Assembly: GCA_963755495.1 (NCBI GenBank)
Contig: CAVWJS010000004.1
Coordinates: 62,001-126,000 of the forward strand
Origin: Bog-473 sp963755495
Lineage (GTDB): Bacteria > Actinomycetota > Acidimicrobiia > Acidimicrobiales > RAAP-2
Length of the DNA stretch: 64,000 nt
Reading direction: 5' to 3'
The position numbers and the translations under genes were made by a program. Below, piece after piece: positions 30,165 to 38,400 of this stretch. The notes beneath the pieces are model-generated. The model made no database searches. It was not told where the DNA came from and was given only the letters and a program-made list of their open reading frames with translations. The stretch's first letter is position 1; every line of letters starts with the position of its first letter.

Positions 30165-30533
30165 CTTGGCCCATGTCGTGCGTAGAGGCTTGTGCAACCC
30201 ACCGCCCCGCCGCGGATACCAAACTGCCCGCCAGCCATCTCGCCAACGAGGCAATGATCAACGCCGGTGGAGCGCTGTTTACTCGCTCATCTCCCTTCCG
30301 AGGTCGCATACGGGATCGCAGTGCGTGCCTAAGGGAAAGATCTTTGACCTTTGCTCAGGTCGACTTCGTGCAACGGTTACACTTTTGGCGATGGTGACAA
30401 GGGAAAGCACAACCGGGAGCTATCCCACCGATTGAGCAAACGCTCTCCGCAGATCCCAACGTAGGACTCGGGTTCTTCGATCGGGCGATTACCTCAATTC
30501 GAAGAAAGTTGCACCCCAAAGTTGCCATCCGCC
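30165..30533. other. intergenic stretch before the tRNA
   Basis: No protein-like frame or RNA is recognised. This presumably includes the tRNA-Arg promoter. It is the last chromosomal DNA before the integrated element. Confidence 0.4.
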
Positions 30534-30608
30534 GCCCCCGTAGCTCAGGGGATAGAGCATCGGTTTCCTAAACCGTGTGCGCAAGTTCGAATCTTGCCGG
30601 GGGCGCCA
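30534..30608 (+). tRNA. tRNA-Arg (anticodon CCT)
   Basis: 75 bases with encoded CCA. Acceptor arms GCCCCCG (30534-30540) and CGGGGGC (30598-30604) pair fully. The D arm has TAGCTCAGGGGATAGAGC. The anticodon loop TTCCTAA gives CCT, and the T arm is GCAAG-TTCGAAT-CTTGC. Its 3' half is the attachment site of the element that follows: the same 52 bp recur at 57366-57417. Confidence 0.93.
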
Positions 30609-30615
30609 ATAAAAG
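30564..30615. repeat. attL-type direct repeat (tRNA 3' half)
   Basis: 52 bp from the anticodon loop through CCA and AATAAAAG. It matches 57366-57417 at 49 of 52 positions. As the integrase-proximal copy it keeps the tRNA gene whole. Confidence 0.9.
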
Positions 30616-30693
30616 TCCAGTTCAGAGGCAGTTTTAGATTTTCACCGAAATCGAAAACTTGCCGCATCCCTACAGCATCCCTACAATCCATTC

Positions 30694-31939
30694 GTGGCCG
30701 GTACGATGCGGGAGAAGGCACCAGGGCGTTGGGAGCTTCGGGTGTTCGTCGGCAAGGACGCAGTCACCGGAAAGCCAAAGCAGATCAGTCGGGTGTACAT
30801 CGCGCCGCGACGAGAGCCTGGAGCCGGCAAGCGCGAAGCGGCCAAGCAACTCGCCGCGCTCGTGGCAGAAGTAGAGCGGGGCGGTCACGGTGGAGGCACG
30901 TCGACATTCGGTGCCTTGCTCGACGAGTGGACCGCCCATGGCGAGAGGATGGGTCGCTCGCCGAAGACGCTGTACGAGTACCGCCGCAAGATCGACAAGC
31001 GGATTCGGCCGGCACTCGGAGCGAAGCGTCTCGACAAGTTGACGGCCCATGACCTCGACCGCTTCTACGCCGCCCAGCTTGCCTCCGGGCTCGGCGAGCG
31101 CTCGGTGCATCACCTGCACCGGATGATCAGCGCCGCGCTTCGCCAGGGTCGCAAGTGGGGGATGGTCAAAACCAATGTCGCCGACGACGCGACGCCCCCG
31201 ACGCCGCAGAAGACGGAGTTGTCAGTCCCCTCACCCGCTCAAGTGTCAGCGTTGATCCGAGAGGCGGCCCGGCCATCATCGCGTTCGCCGGAGTTGGCGT
31301 CGGTCATCACGTTGGCCGTACTGACCGGCATGCGTCGGGGCGAGCTGTGCGGGCTCCGGTGGTCCGACGTGGACTGGAAGGGCTCGGCCGTGACCGTACG
31401 GCAGTCGGTCTGGCAGACGTCCGAAGGCATCGGGACCAAGGCACCCAAGACACATCAGACCCGACGCCTGTTGCTCGGTGAGCACGCCATGGCCCTCTTG
31501 GCCGGTCGCTTGGACCGGGCGAAGGCGGAGGCGAAGATGGCGAAGGTGAAGCTGCCCGCTGACGGCTACATCTTCAGCCCCGATGTCGACGCGGCCAGCC
31601 CGACGCGTCCGGATTCGGTGACGCAGGCCTTCACCCGGCTGTGCCGGCGCATGGAAGCACCGGCACTCGCTCAATTTCCGCGAGACCAAACCAAAGGCCA
31701 CCCGGGTCAATCTGGCCCCGGCCGATCGTTGGGACTACCGGCTGCATGACCTACGTCACTACACGGCGACCCAACTCTTCGCCGCCGGGCTGAATCCCAA
31801 GACCGTGGCCGACCGCCTCGGTCACGCCGACCCGTCGATCACACTCCGGGTGTATACGGCCAACACCGACGCCCAGGCCCAAGAGGCGGCTGACTCGTTG
31901 GAGGCCGGGTTGGAGTTCGCGGGGTTGGGGCCAAGGTAG
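30694..31939 (+). CDS. tyrosine recombinase/integrase of the element, frame broken once
   Basis: An N-terminal beta region (RWELRVFVGKDAVTGKPKQ) and SAM-like core-binding domain (TSTFGALLDEWTAHGERM to MISAALRQG) precede the catalytic domain. TGMRRGELCGLRWSDVD has the first Arg. Near 31676 one extra T in TTT breaks the frame. The next frame holds HDLRHYTATQL (HxxR), LGHADPSITLRVYT (His and the nucleophilic Tyr) and ends at TAG 31937. All catalytic residues survive across the break. It integrates and excises the element at the tRNA-Arg site. Start GTG 30694; ATG 30706 is possible. Confidence 0.9.
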
Positions 31940-32111
31940 GAAGGCACCCCGGACCTATTCGTGGGTGCCTGGGTACGTTCGATCAGAGCGGTGATTCGAG
32001 TGAATCGAGCGTCTGCTCCTTGCTCCGAGAGACCCGGTGCACCGATGATTGCTGCCATTCCTGATCCGCCTCGACTCGTGAACAGGTTTGGGCTGAAAGG
32101 ATTGGATTTCC

Positions 32112-32726
32112 ATGAGGGAGCATTGGATCACTGCCGACCTCCATCTCGGGCATGCCAACATCAGCAGGTATAGCGGTCGCCCGTTCTCGGATCCCGACGA
32201 TATGGACGAGGCCATCGTTGAGAGCTGGAACACCACAGTCGGTCCGACCGACCGGGTGCTGGTCCTTGGTGATGTGGCCCTGGGAAAGATCACGGACTCC
32301 CTGTCCGTGTCCAGACGTTTACACGGTCATAAGATCCTGCTTGCCGGCAACCACGACCGCTGTGCCGCATTCCACGGCAAGAAAGCGATTGGCTGGGAGG
32401 CGCGCTATATGGACGAAGGCGGCTTCGCGGAAGTGCACCAGGGGACGATGCGCCTTGACCTTGGAGCCAAGCACCGAAAGGTGCTGGCTTGTCATTTTCC
32501 CTACGTGGGCGACACCGTGGACATCTTGCGCTATTCGGAACAGCGGCCCATCGACAAGGGTGAATGGCTCGTCCATGGACATGTCCACGACAGGTGGCTG
32601 CAAGCAGGCCGACAGATCAACGTCAGCCTCGACGCCTGGGGCGGGCGGATCACGAACTCTGACGAAGTGGTAGCGATGATTGACAGTGGGCCACGGGATC
32701 TGCCTCGGATTGATTGGCCGACTTGA
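32112..32726 (+). CDS. calcineurin-like metallophosphoesterase
   Basis: 204 residues. DLHLGH, VLVLGDVALG, LLAGNHDR, CHFPY and HGHVHDRW are the five metal motifs of the metallophosphoesterase fold, all in order. The compact size fits small phage or plasmid phosphoesterases. It may hydrolyse phosphodiesters such as cyclic nucleotides or nucleic acid ends; the substrate is unknown. It stands alone between the integrase and the toxin-antitoxin-like operon. 172 bp separate it from the integrase with nothing recognisable. Confidence 0.85.
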   Translation: MREHWITADLHLGHANISRYSGRPFSDPDDMDEAIVESWNTTVGPTDRVLVLGDVALGKITDSLSVSRRLHGHKILLAGNHDRCAAFHGKKAIGWEARYMDEGGFAEVHQGTMRLDLGAKHRKVLACHFPYVGDTVDILRYSEQRPIDKGEWLVHGHVHDRWLQAGRQINVSLDAWGGRITNSDEVVAMIDSGPRDLPRIDWPT

Positions 32727-32790
32727 TGCAACAGCTACCGAGACCTATTGCTCTGAGCCTTCCAGTAAGGGCCCCCGCGGACTGGGGTCG

Positions 32791-33414
32791 CTAACCGCCC
32801 GAGAGACCCTCAGTCCCTCTCATTGATGCGAGGTGACGCTTGGCCTTTCGGAGACTTCGTCGAGCTGGTGAGTTCGTCGCTGGGTGTGTGGTCCGCTCTA
32901 CGAAGCCGATGATCCGTTCGAACTCATCGGCTGTGGCATCGGTTGTTTGGAGTCGCTCGATGAGGACTTCCACCTTGATGTGACCGGATCTCAAGAGTGA
33001 CCCAACGTATTTGAGATCCTTGTCTCGCCCGGCCAAGAGTTTGGAAGCACACAGATCATGTGGCTCGACGCACAGCCCGGTCACCCCATTTGTCGCCGGA
33101 GATTCAACTGGCATGAACCGCTCGCGCCATCCTTCGGGAAATCTGCAGAGTCCGTCTTCGACCCCTTCGGCGTAGTACCCGTACGTATCGTCGAAACGAG
33201 TCATTTCTCCGATGGCACCGTTGAGACGAAGGGCCTTGCTGCCGTCGGGGTCATGTGTGGCCATCACGTCCACTTCTACCGAGAGGGTGACGTCCTTGGG
33301 CAGACCCTCATACGGAGCCCCGAGAATGGCTTGGGACCCCACGATGATCACCTCAGATTCGCCGAGCACATCGCCCGAAGCGCGAATGATGTGCTCCAAA
33401 TCCTCTCGTTTCAT
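32791..33414 (-). CDS. nucleotidyltransferase-fold protein (DUF6036-like), candidate toxin
   Basis: 207 residues. The first part has EVIIVGSQAILGAP and TLSVEVDVMAT, a GSxxx followed by a DxD-like pair that fits a minimal nucleotidyltransferase. VEPHDLCASKLLAGRDKDLKYVGSLL is the alpha-helical block seen in AbiEii/DUF6036-type proteins. It is the last gene of a three-gene operon after an Xre regulator and a 44-residue protein, with ATGA overlaps at both joints. A toxin role by nucleotide transfer to RNA is inference from this arrangement. Confidence 0.65.
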   Translation of the reverse strand: MKREDLEHIIRASGDVLGESEVIIVGSQAILGAPYEGLPKDVTLSVEVDVMATHDPDGSKALRLNGAIGEMTRFDDTYGYYAEGVEDGLCRFPEGWRERFMPVESPATNGVTGLCVEPHDLCASKLLAGRDKDLKYVGSLLRSGHIKVEVLIERLQTTDATADEFERIIGFVERTTHPATNSPARRSLRKAKRHLASMRGTEGLSGG

Positions 33415-33545
33415 CCGATGGCCCTGGCTATCCGATCTTCAGCGGCGACTCGGTTCAGGACGTCCAGTCGTTCTTCGTCCGACAACGTGCCACCGAACGG
33501 GCTTGATTGACGAAGGTCGCGTGATGCCTGATCGGTGGAAGTCAT
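33411..33545 (-). CDS. 44-residue protein in the Xre/nucleotidyltransferase operon
   Basis: The frame starts MTSTDQASRDLRQ and ends IARAIG. Its ATG overlaps the xre stop and its TGA overlaps the nucleotidyltransferase ATG, both as ATGA. Composition is charged and predicted helical (SDEERLDVLNRVAAEDRIAR). No family recognised. The double overlap makes a real gene likely. It could be a co-antitoxin or a subunit of the nucleotidyltransferase. Confidence 0.6.
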   Translation of the reverse strand: MTSTDQASRDLRQSSPFGGTLSDEERLDVLNRVAAEDRIARAIG

Positions 33546-33943
33546 CGCTGCTTCGAGCTCGTCAATTGGTCCGAAAGAAGTCGGTCCCAAGTGTTGATGT
33601 AGGACGCTGAACGACCCTCGGGATCTCTCGATCGCATTACGTCGATGCGCGCCTTAGCGCGCTGAATAACGCCCTGTGGATCAGCTCGAAGCTTCTCGGC
33701 CACGAGTTTGTGAAGTTCAAGGGTGCGTCGTTCCGGATGGGTCAACCGCGGACGCACTTCCACAATGAGGTCGCAACCAGCTGCGTCAGCGATCCGTTGC
33801 AGGGTTGAGAGCTTCGGCTCGTGACGCCCAGCCTCGTAATCGACCAGAGCGGGAGCCGACGTCTTCGCCCGACGTGCCAGTTCCCGGAGCGTGTGTCCGC
33901 TGTTCGCTTTCATCGTTCGTACGAGCTCTGAGGTCGGAGTCAT
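33542..33943 (-). CDS. Xre-family HTH regulator, candidate antitoxin
   Basis: 133 residues from ATG 33943. ELVRTMKANSGHTLRELARRAKTSAPALVDYEAGRHEPKLSTLQRIADAAG is a complete Xre/Cro helix-turn-helix. The C-terminal half has helical ELHKLVAEKLRADPQGVIQRAKARIDVM. The start is chosen because a consensus TATAAT lies 7 nt upstream, so the message is probably leaderless. The longer upstream frame is rejected. Likely autoregulates its operon through the inverted repeat over that -10. Confidence 0.8.
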   Translation of the reverse strand: MTPTSELVRTMKANSGHTLRELARRAKTSAPALVDYEAGRHEPKLSTLQRIADAAGCDLIVEVRPRLTHPERRTLELHKLVAEKLRADPQGVIQRAKARIDVMRSRDPEGRSASYINTWDRLLSDQLTSSKQR

Positions 33944-33946
33944 GTA

Positions 33947-33964
33947 GTTATTATAATACATAAC
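33947..33964 (-). promoter_or_regulatory. consensus -10 within an inverted repeat, leaderless promoter of the Xre operon
   Basis: On the minus strand GTTATGTATTATAATAAC contains TATAAT at 33955-33950. The outer arms GTTAT/ATAAC form a dyad. Transcription starting 6-7 nt after the -10 would begin at the ATG, giving a leaderless mRNA. The surrounding A+T-rich patch stands out in a GC-rich background. Confidence 0.6.
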
Positions 33965-34182
33965 ACCGCTGTACACACCGCCACTAGCCTGGGCGTATTC
34001 CAATCGTGCTCGCCATGATCCCGCTCGTGGCCCCAAAATTGGTGTCTGTGGATTCCTGAGGCGGCGCGGGCTGATCCGTCTGTCCGGGCGGGCCGACCCG
34101 AGCCAGCGAGAGGTGGGTGATCGGGTTCACCACGATGTTTGTCACGGCTGTGACAGCCTTCGGACATCATGGCGGAGGACCT

Positions 34183-34764
34183 ATGACGAAACGACTGATC
34201 GGCCTCGACGGCGAAATGAGTGACAGCGAACTCGCGGACGGTGCGGTCCTGGTCCAAATCGGAGTGGCCTTCGACGCCACCGAGCGCTTCAGCGCCATCC
34301 TGGGGTGGCCCGAGGACTCGTATTTCAGGACCAATCGGGCCATGGCCGTGCACGGCATCGACCCTGCGACCATCGCCGCCGCCGACCCGCCAGCCGAGGT
34401 CGACGCGCAGCACGAGCAGTGGTTACTGGCCCGTGGCGCAGACTCAGACAAGCGTGCCCTGGTACCGGTCGGCTACAACGTCGGTGCCTTTGACTTGCCG
34501 TTTGTGCGTGCCTATCTCCCACGAACGAGCCAGCTGCTCTCCCGCCGGGTGGTCGACCTCAACGCCTTCTGCCTCGCCTACGAAGGCCAGGTCCCCTACG
34601 AAGGCTCACTGCCCATCTTCTCCGGCTGGAAACGGCTGGCGAAGCGCTACGCCGCGGAGAAGCTGGCGGCGGTCGGACTGGAGGAGAGCTGGCATGACGC
34701 CGGCTACGACGCAACGGCGACCATCCTCCAGGTCGAATTCTTCACCTCGTTGGTGGGTCGGTGA
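34183..34764 (+). CDS. DEDDh-type 3'-5' exonuclease (DnaQ-like)
   Basis: 193 residues from ATG 34183 with GCGGAGGA upstream. LIGLDGEMS gives the Exo I DxE, GYNVGAFDLPFV the Exo II N-x3-FD, and HDAGYDA the Exo III HxAxxD. This is the fold of RNase T, DnaQ and TREX-like enzymes. Phage and island copies often act on 3' ends of DNA or RNA. It stands convergent with the NERD gene, 33 bp away. Confidence 0.8.
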   Translation: MTKRLIGLDGEMSDSELADGAVLVQIGVAFDATERFSAILGWPEDSYFRTNRAMAVHGIDPATIAAADPPAEVDAQHEQWLLARGADSDKRALVPVGYNVGAFDLPFVRAYLPRTSQLLSRRVVDLNAFCLAYEGQVPYEGSLPIFSGWKRLAKRYAAEKLAAVGLEESWHDAGYDATATILQVEFFTSLVGR

Positions 34765-34797
34765 ACTGTCTCAGGGGGCGCCCGAGCTGCCGCAGCT

Positions 34798-35681
34798 TCA
34801 CACCTGCCCGTTGTTCGGTGGCCCCGTTACCGCTGGCGGCAACCCGGCGGCCAGCCGCTCGGAAAGCTCGATGACATCGGCTGGGGTCAGGGGTCCCGGT
34901 TCGCTAATCATTTCGGCCAGCTTTTCGGCCCAGGTGATCCATACCCCGTTCTGCTGGAACGGCTTGGGGAAGAACTTCCACTCCGCCGCAATGAAACAGA
35001 GCGCGGCCTTGACCGGCACGTCCTCCCCGCCGAGTGCCTGCTGGACGGCCCTGACCTGCCAGCCCAGTCCCTCGGCGGACTTAGTCCGGTCGTGCCTGCC
35101 CACGTAGAGGCGCAGGTCGGTCTTGAGCCATCGGCCGACGTCCTTCTGGACGACCATTCCGCTGTAGTTCTTGGCGTCGATCACCCACACGCCGGAGGCG
35201 GCGATCACCAGGTGATCAATGTTCCCCCGGGTCCCAGGGACCTTGCGATCGTTGAGCAAGACAGCACGGTCACCGACCGCCTGCAGCAAGTGGGCCGCCA
35301 GGCGCTGCTCGCCCTCAGAGCCTTTGGCCCATGCCTTGGTCGATTGGGGATCGTCGGAGGAGGAATTGACTACGCCTGCAGGCGCCCCCAGCGCTGGTCG
35401 ATGTGTTGCTCCCGGCGCTGGTGCCTCCTCTCGAATTCGCGGAGGGCGGATGCTCCGGCTTGACCAGTTGCCGGGGCGGTCAGCGATTCGGCGGCCGGTT
35501 TCGACAGGCCCGGCTCCGCGGGACCCACCTGAACCGTTTCGCCGCTATCGGATGCCTGGCAGCCGATGCAGGTGATCGTGCGGCTTTCGGTGTCCCACCG
35601 CGCTTTCGTCCCGACCGGCAGTACCAGGGTGCAGGCCGAACAGGTGCCGGCGTAGCGAAGAGGGATCAGCTTGACCGGCAT
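34798..35681 (-). CDS. NERD-domain protein with N-terminal zinc ribbon, frame broken once
   Basis: The N-terminal frame MPVKLIPLRYAGTCSACTLVLPVGTKARWD and ITCIGC gives two CxxC pairs, a zinc ribbon. A helical HxxRREQHIDQRWG linker follows. Near 35372 a G-run break leads to STKAWAKGSEGEQRLAAHLLQAVG and NERD motifs RGNIDHLVIAASGVWVIDAKNYSG, with the Asp and D-x-K typical of the PD-(D/E)XK-like fold. About 294 residues. NERD proteins are candidate nucleases of unknown target. Confidence 0.8.
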
Positions 35682-35959
35682 TGACCCACCATTGTGTCCG
35701 CACCCACTCACGTGCCGGGGCATCCACCAGCCTGACGGGAGACAAGCGCCATGTTGAAGGAGCCAGCCTTCTCGCCATCGGTGGCAGCCAACAGCTGACT
35801 CCACAGGCAACAAGCCCAGCACTCCGATCAACGCCTGGGGAATTTCAGTGGGCGCACTGGGGAGAAGTCGGTGATCGTTTCCAACATCGGACATCTCCAA
35901 CAAATTGCTCAGTGTGGCTGGCGACTTCGTGCGGGAAGTGTTGCCGTCACTCTTGTAGC

Positions 35960-36303
35960 TCAGGACTGCATGTAGGAAAGACCGACCATGGCGAGCAGTG
36001 CCACCTTGGGGACCAGTATCCGTCGGCCGAGGCGGATGGTCGGCAACTCACCACGAGCGGCCAGCTCATAGGCAAAAGCCCGGACACCCCGAGCAAGCGT
36101 CCGGCTTCGGCCACCGACACCACCAGCCGGTCGCCCGACAGCACCGCAGACACGTCGGTGATCGCCGTACTTGGGCAGCCCGTTGCCGTCTTTGCAACCG
36201 GCTGGCACACGGCGGGGAGTTGACGGACCGAGTTTGACGTCGAGGCGGTGTCCTGCTGTCGGGATCGGATCGGTTGGATGGTGAGGGGGTTCATGTCGAC
36301 CAT
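35960..36303 (-). CDS. small excisionase-like HTH protein, frame broken once
   Basis: The first frame MVDMNPLTIQPIRSRQQ runs to RLVVSVAEAGRLLGVS, the first helices of a MerR/excisionase-type HTH. A break near 36090 leads to AFAYELAARGELPTIRLGRRILVPKVAL, the wing of HTH_17/AlpA-type proteins. It may serve as the recombination directionality factor or a regulator of transfer. Its first 15 codons lie in a repeat shared with the gene at 36827-37096. Confidence 0.65.
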
Positions 36304-36470
36304 GATGAGCGATGTGAAGCGGCTTCCTGAGATTTCCGGAGGACTTGGCCATCGACTGGGGACGCTGACGTGATTATCGCAGGGCGGTCGGCTCTTCTGT
36401 GACCCGCAGCTCGTTGGCGTTGATCGGGGAACGGGCGATCTATTTGTACTGTGGCGACATTCCAGTCTCG

Positions 36471-36830
36471 TCAGCTGCGGGATAGCGGCGTCGAGCCGTG
36501 GCTGGTCAATGCACTACAGCGGCTCGCTCGCGCCGACGATCGCAGATCTTGTGGCGTTTTCTGGAGTTGTTGGACGGTCGCCGTTACGCCGATTTCACCG
36601 GACGTGATGATCTCGTAGGGAACGCCCATCTGATCGAGTAGCCGCGCTGTGGCAATGCGGTGGTGTGCGCCTGACCCACCAGCTCTCGGCAGCGTCGGAA
36701 TGACGCCCGCCACGCAGTCGTCACGAATGGCATGGTCTGAACGCCCGAGCAGCGGGGCGACGAGTGAGGGTGAGCACACCAGTGGCAGTTCCATCCCTCC
36801 GGTAGTGCGGATAATCAGTGATGCACTCAT
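36471..36830 (-). CDS. HTH protein of the element, second small regulator
   Basis: 119 residues. PSLVAPLLGRSDHAIRDDCVAGVIPTLPR and HRIATARLLDQMGVPYEI resemble a MerR/excisionase-type HTH with a wing. The ATG overlaps the preceding stop (ATGA at 36827-36830). The C-terminal 40 residues look less conserved. Function probably DNA binding; the partner is unknown. Confidence 0.5.
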   Translation of the reverse strand: MSASLIIRTTGGMELPLVCSPSLVAPLLGRSDHAIRDDCVAGVIPTLPRAGGSGAHHRIATARLLDQMGVPYEIITSGEIGVTATVQQLQKTPQDLRSSARASRCSALTSHGSTPLSRS

Positions 36831-37096
36831 GGAGCGCCCACAGAGGGAAGCCCAGAGGCCGGGCGACGGTTCTGCGCGGTGGACAACGGGATCGTTCTTG
36901 GGGTGAATACGTCGAGGTCCGTCCCCGCCGGCGAGAACATCAGTGCAAAAGGCAGGTTCTCGCCTGGTTCAGCTTCGGCGATCCCCGGGTCGTACGCGGA
37001 GTGTTGATGACGCACATCGATCCGTTTAGAAGCAGTCCCGAGAGCCTGCCGTTCGGATCGGATCTGTTGGATGGTGGGGGGGTTCATGTCGATCAC
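36827..37096 (-). CDS. 89-residue hypothetical protein starting inside a repeat
   Basis: MIDMNPPTIQQIRSERQ is nearly the same as the first residues of the protein at 35960-36303. The rest (PGENLPFALMFSPAGTDLDVF) has no recognised family. ATGA overlap with the next gene supports a real frame. The shared N-terminus comes from the duplicated GGTTCATGTCGA repeat. Confidence 0.45.
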   Translation of the reverse strand: MIDMNPPTIQQIRSERQALGTASKRIDVRHQHSAYDPGIAEAEPGENLPFALMFSPAGTDLDVFTPRTIPLSTAQNRRPASGLPSVGAP

Positions 37097-37494
37097 GATG
37101 AAGGGAGGGGTTCATGAAAACCTTCATGAAACCCTTCATCACTGGAAGAAATTCGAGAAATCCGCCCTTAACGCCAACGTTCCTGGTCAGGAGCTTGTCG
37201 AACTGGACAACGCAGAAAACCGCAGGTCAAAGGGTTCATCAATTCGATCATGAAGGGGTTCATGACGCACGAACTGATTTGGAGCGTGGCACCGCGCTGG
37301 TGAGTCGAAGAGTGATGAGTGCGCATCATCCCTGGCCAGAGGGTTCATCATTTCGATCATGAACCCCTTCATCACCTTCATCGCCGCAACCGAGCCCATC
37401 GATGTCGGGGCGAGCACGGCGGAACGAGGCCCGCGTCTTTGGTGGACAGACACACCGACGCCGTTCGGCGCTCGGCTGGTGTCACACCGTCGTC

Positions 37495-37606
37495 GGCCGT
37501 CAATGGTCGCTGCGGAATACGGCTCGCCCCCGGAGATCGCCGGCCACGCCGGCGCCGGGGTCGGCCTTTATGTCCTCGCTCGGCCCATGGCCGTCCATTG
37601 ACGGCC
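37495..37606. repeat. long inverted repeat, 12-bp arms
   Basis: GGCCGTCAATGG (37495-37506) and CCATTGACGGCC (37595-37606) pair perfectly across 88 bp. Extending four bases outward adds three more pairs. It sits within the repeat-rich region between the third and fifth TTCATGA repeats. Confidence 0.7.
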
Positions 37607-37630
37607 GCCGCCGGTGCGAGAAATCGCGCG

Positions 37631-37689
37631 TAGGTGATTGATGACGGGAAAAGGCGGGGCGACGAGCGCCCCACCCGCCATCAATCACC
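37631..37689. other. 59-nt hairpin in the mobilization region
   Basis: Outer arms GGTGATTGATG (37631-37641) and CATCAATCACC (37679-37689) are perfect. An inner stem pairs GGCGGGGCG with CGCCCC-ac-CCGCC around a short ACGAG loop. Such long hairpins occur at oriT and single-strand origins. No T-run follows, so it is not an ordinary terminator. Confidence 0.65.
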
Positions 37690-38400
37690 AAGAGGGGGGC
37701 AATCGTTCTGGGTCGTCATGAATCGGAGGAGGAGCAAAACACCTGCGTGTGGGGTTCATGGTTCCAATCATGAAGGGTTAATGATGCAGGGGCCCGTTTG
37801 GACGGACTTGGCCGCGCTGGTCGTCGAGCCAAGTGGTCGCAGCAGACAACATGCCAGGTCAAGGGGTTCATGAGTTGCAACCATGAACCCCTTCATGACG
37901 GTCCGATGAGGGTTCATGATGAGGGAATGGCATTGAAGCTACCGATCCGTGCAGATGAACAAAACAAAAGTTCGAACGCCCGATTCGCTGCCCAGTTCTT
38001 TACATGCGAACAAACCAACCCGAATCAACTGCCGCCGAACGGTCACCAGCATGTGGGGCAACTCCACGGGATCGCCCCGCTCTCGTCCTCGCTTACCTGG
38101 TGGGAGGCATCTGCGTTTTCTGCAGCGCCAGAGGTCTTCCCTCGATCTCGACGAGTGCCTCCGTTTCAGCCTCGCTGTTGTCATGTCACTACGCCATCGA
38201 CCTGCCGAACAGCAAAGAGGAGATGGAGAGTCCCTAGGGCTCACTGTTTCTCTGGCCAGAGCGCCGATCATGAAGGTCGCGGCGCGTCATGAAGCAGAGA
38301 GCCAGATGGTCAAACAGGTCCCCTGTTTGAGAGAGCGTTGCCGTTGGCCTCGCTCGACGACGGTCCCCGAGGTTTCCTCGGGTGCGCTGCGCTGGGCGAG

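Larger units (their letters stand above)
36285..37921. repeat. cis region with six copies of a dyad repeat built on GGGTTCATGA
   Basis: Copies lie at 36285-36309, 37079-37117, 37231-37265, 37340-37374, 37751-37784 and 37863-37898. A full unit is two TTCATGA-type half-sites: GGGTTCAT, a short spacer, then GATCATGAA with a run of G or C and another TTCATGA. The pair TCATGAAGGGGTTCATGA at 37249-37266 is close to perfect dyad. A half-site continues at 37910. Little convincing coding capacity lies in 37097-38400. Iteron-like arrays of this kind mark replication origins, partition sites or oriT. Confidence 0.75.

Noticed and set aside
37079..37898. CRISPR array
   Set aside because: The repeats are unevenly spaced (tens to hundreds of bases), themselves dyad-symmetric and variable, and no cas genes are present.
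37927..38292. Plus-strand frame after the last TTCATGA repeat
   Set aside because: The first residues look plausible (MALKLPIRADEQNK), but the rest is Pro/Arg-rich without a family, and competing frames on both strands look the same.
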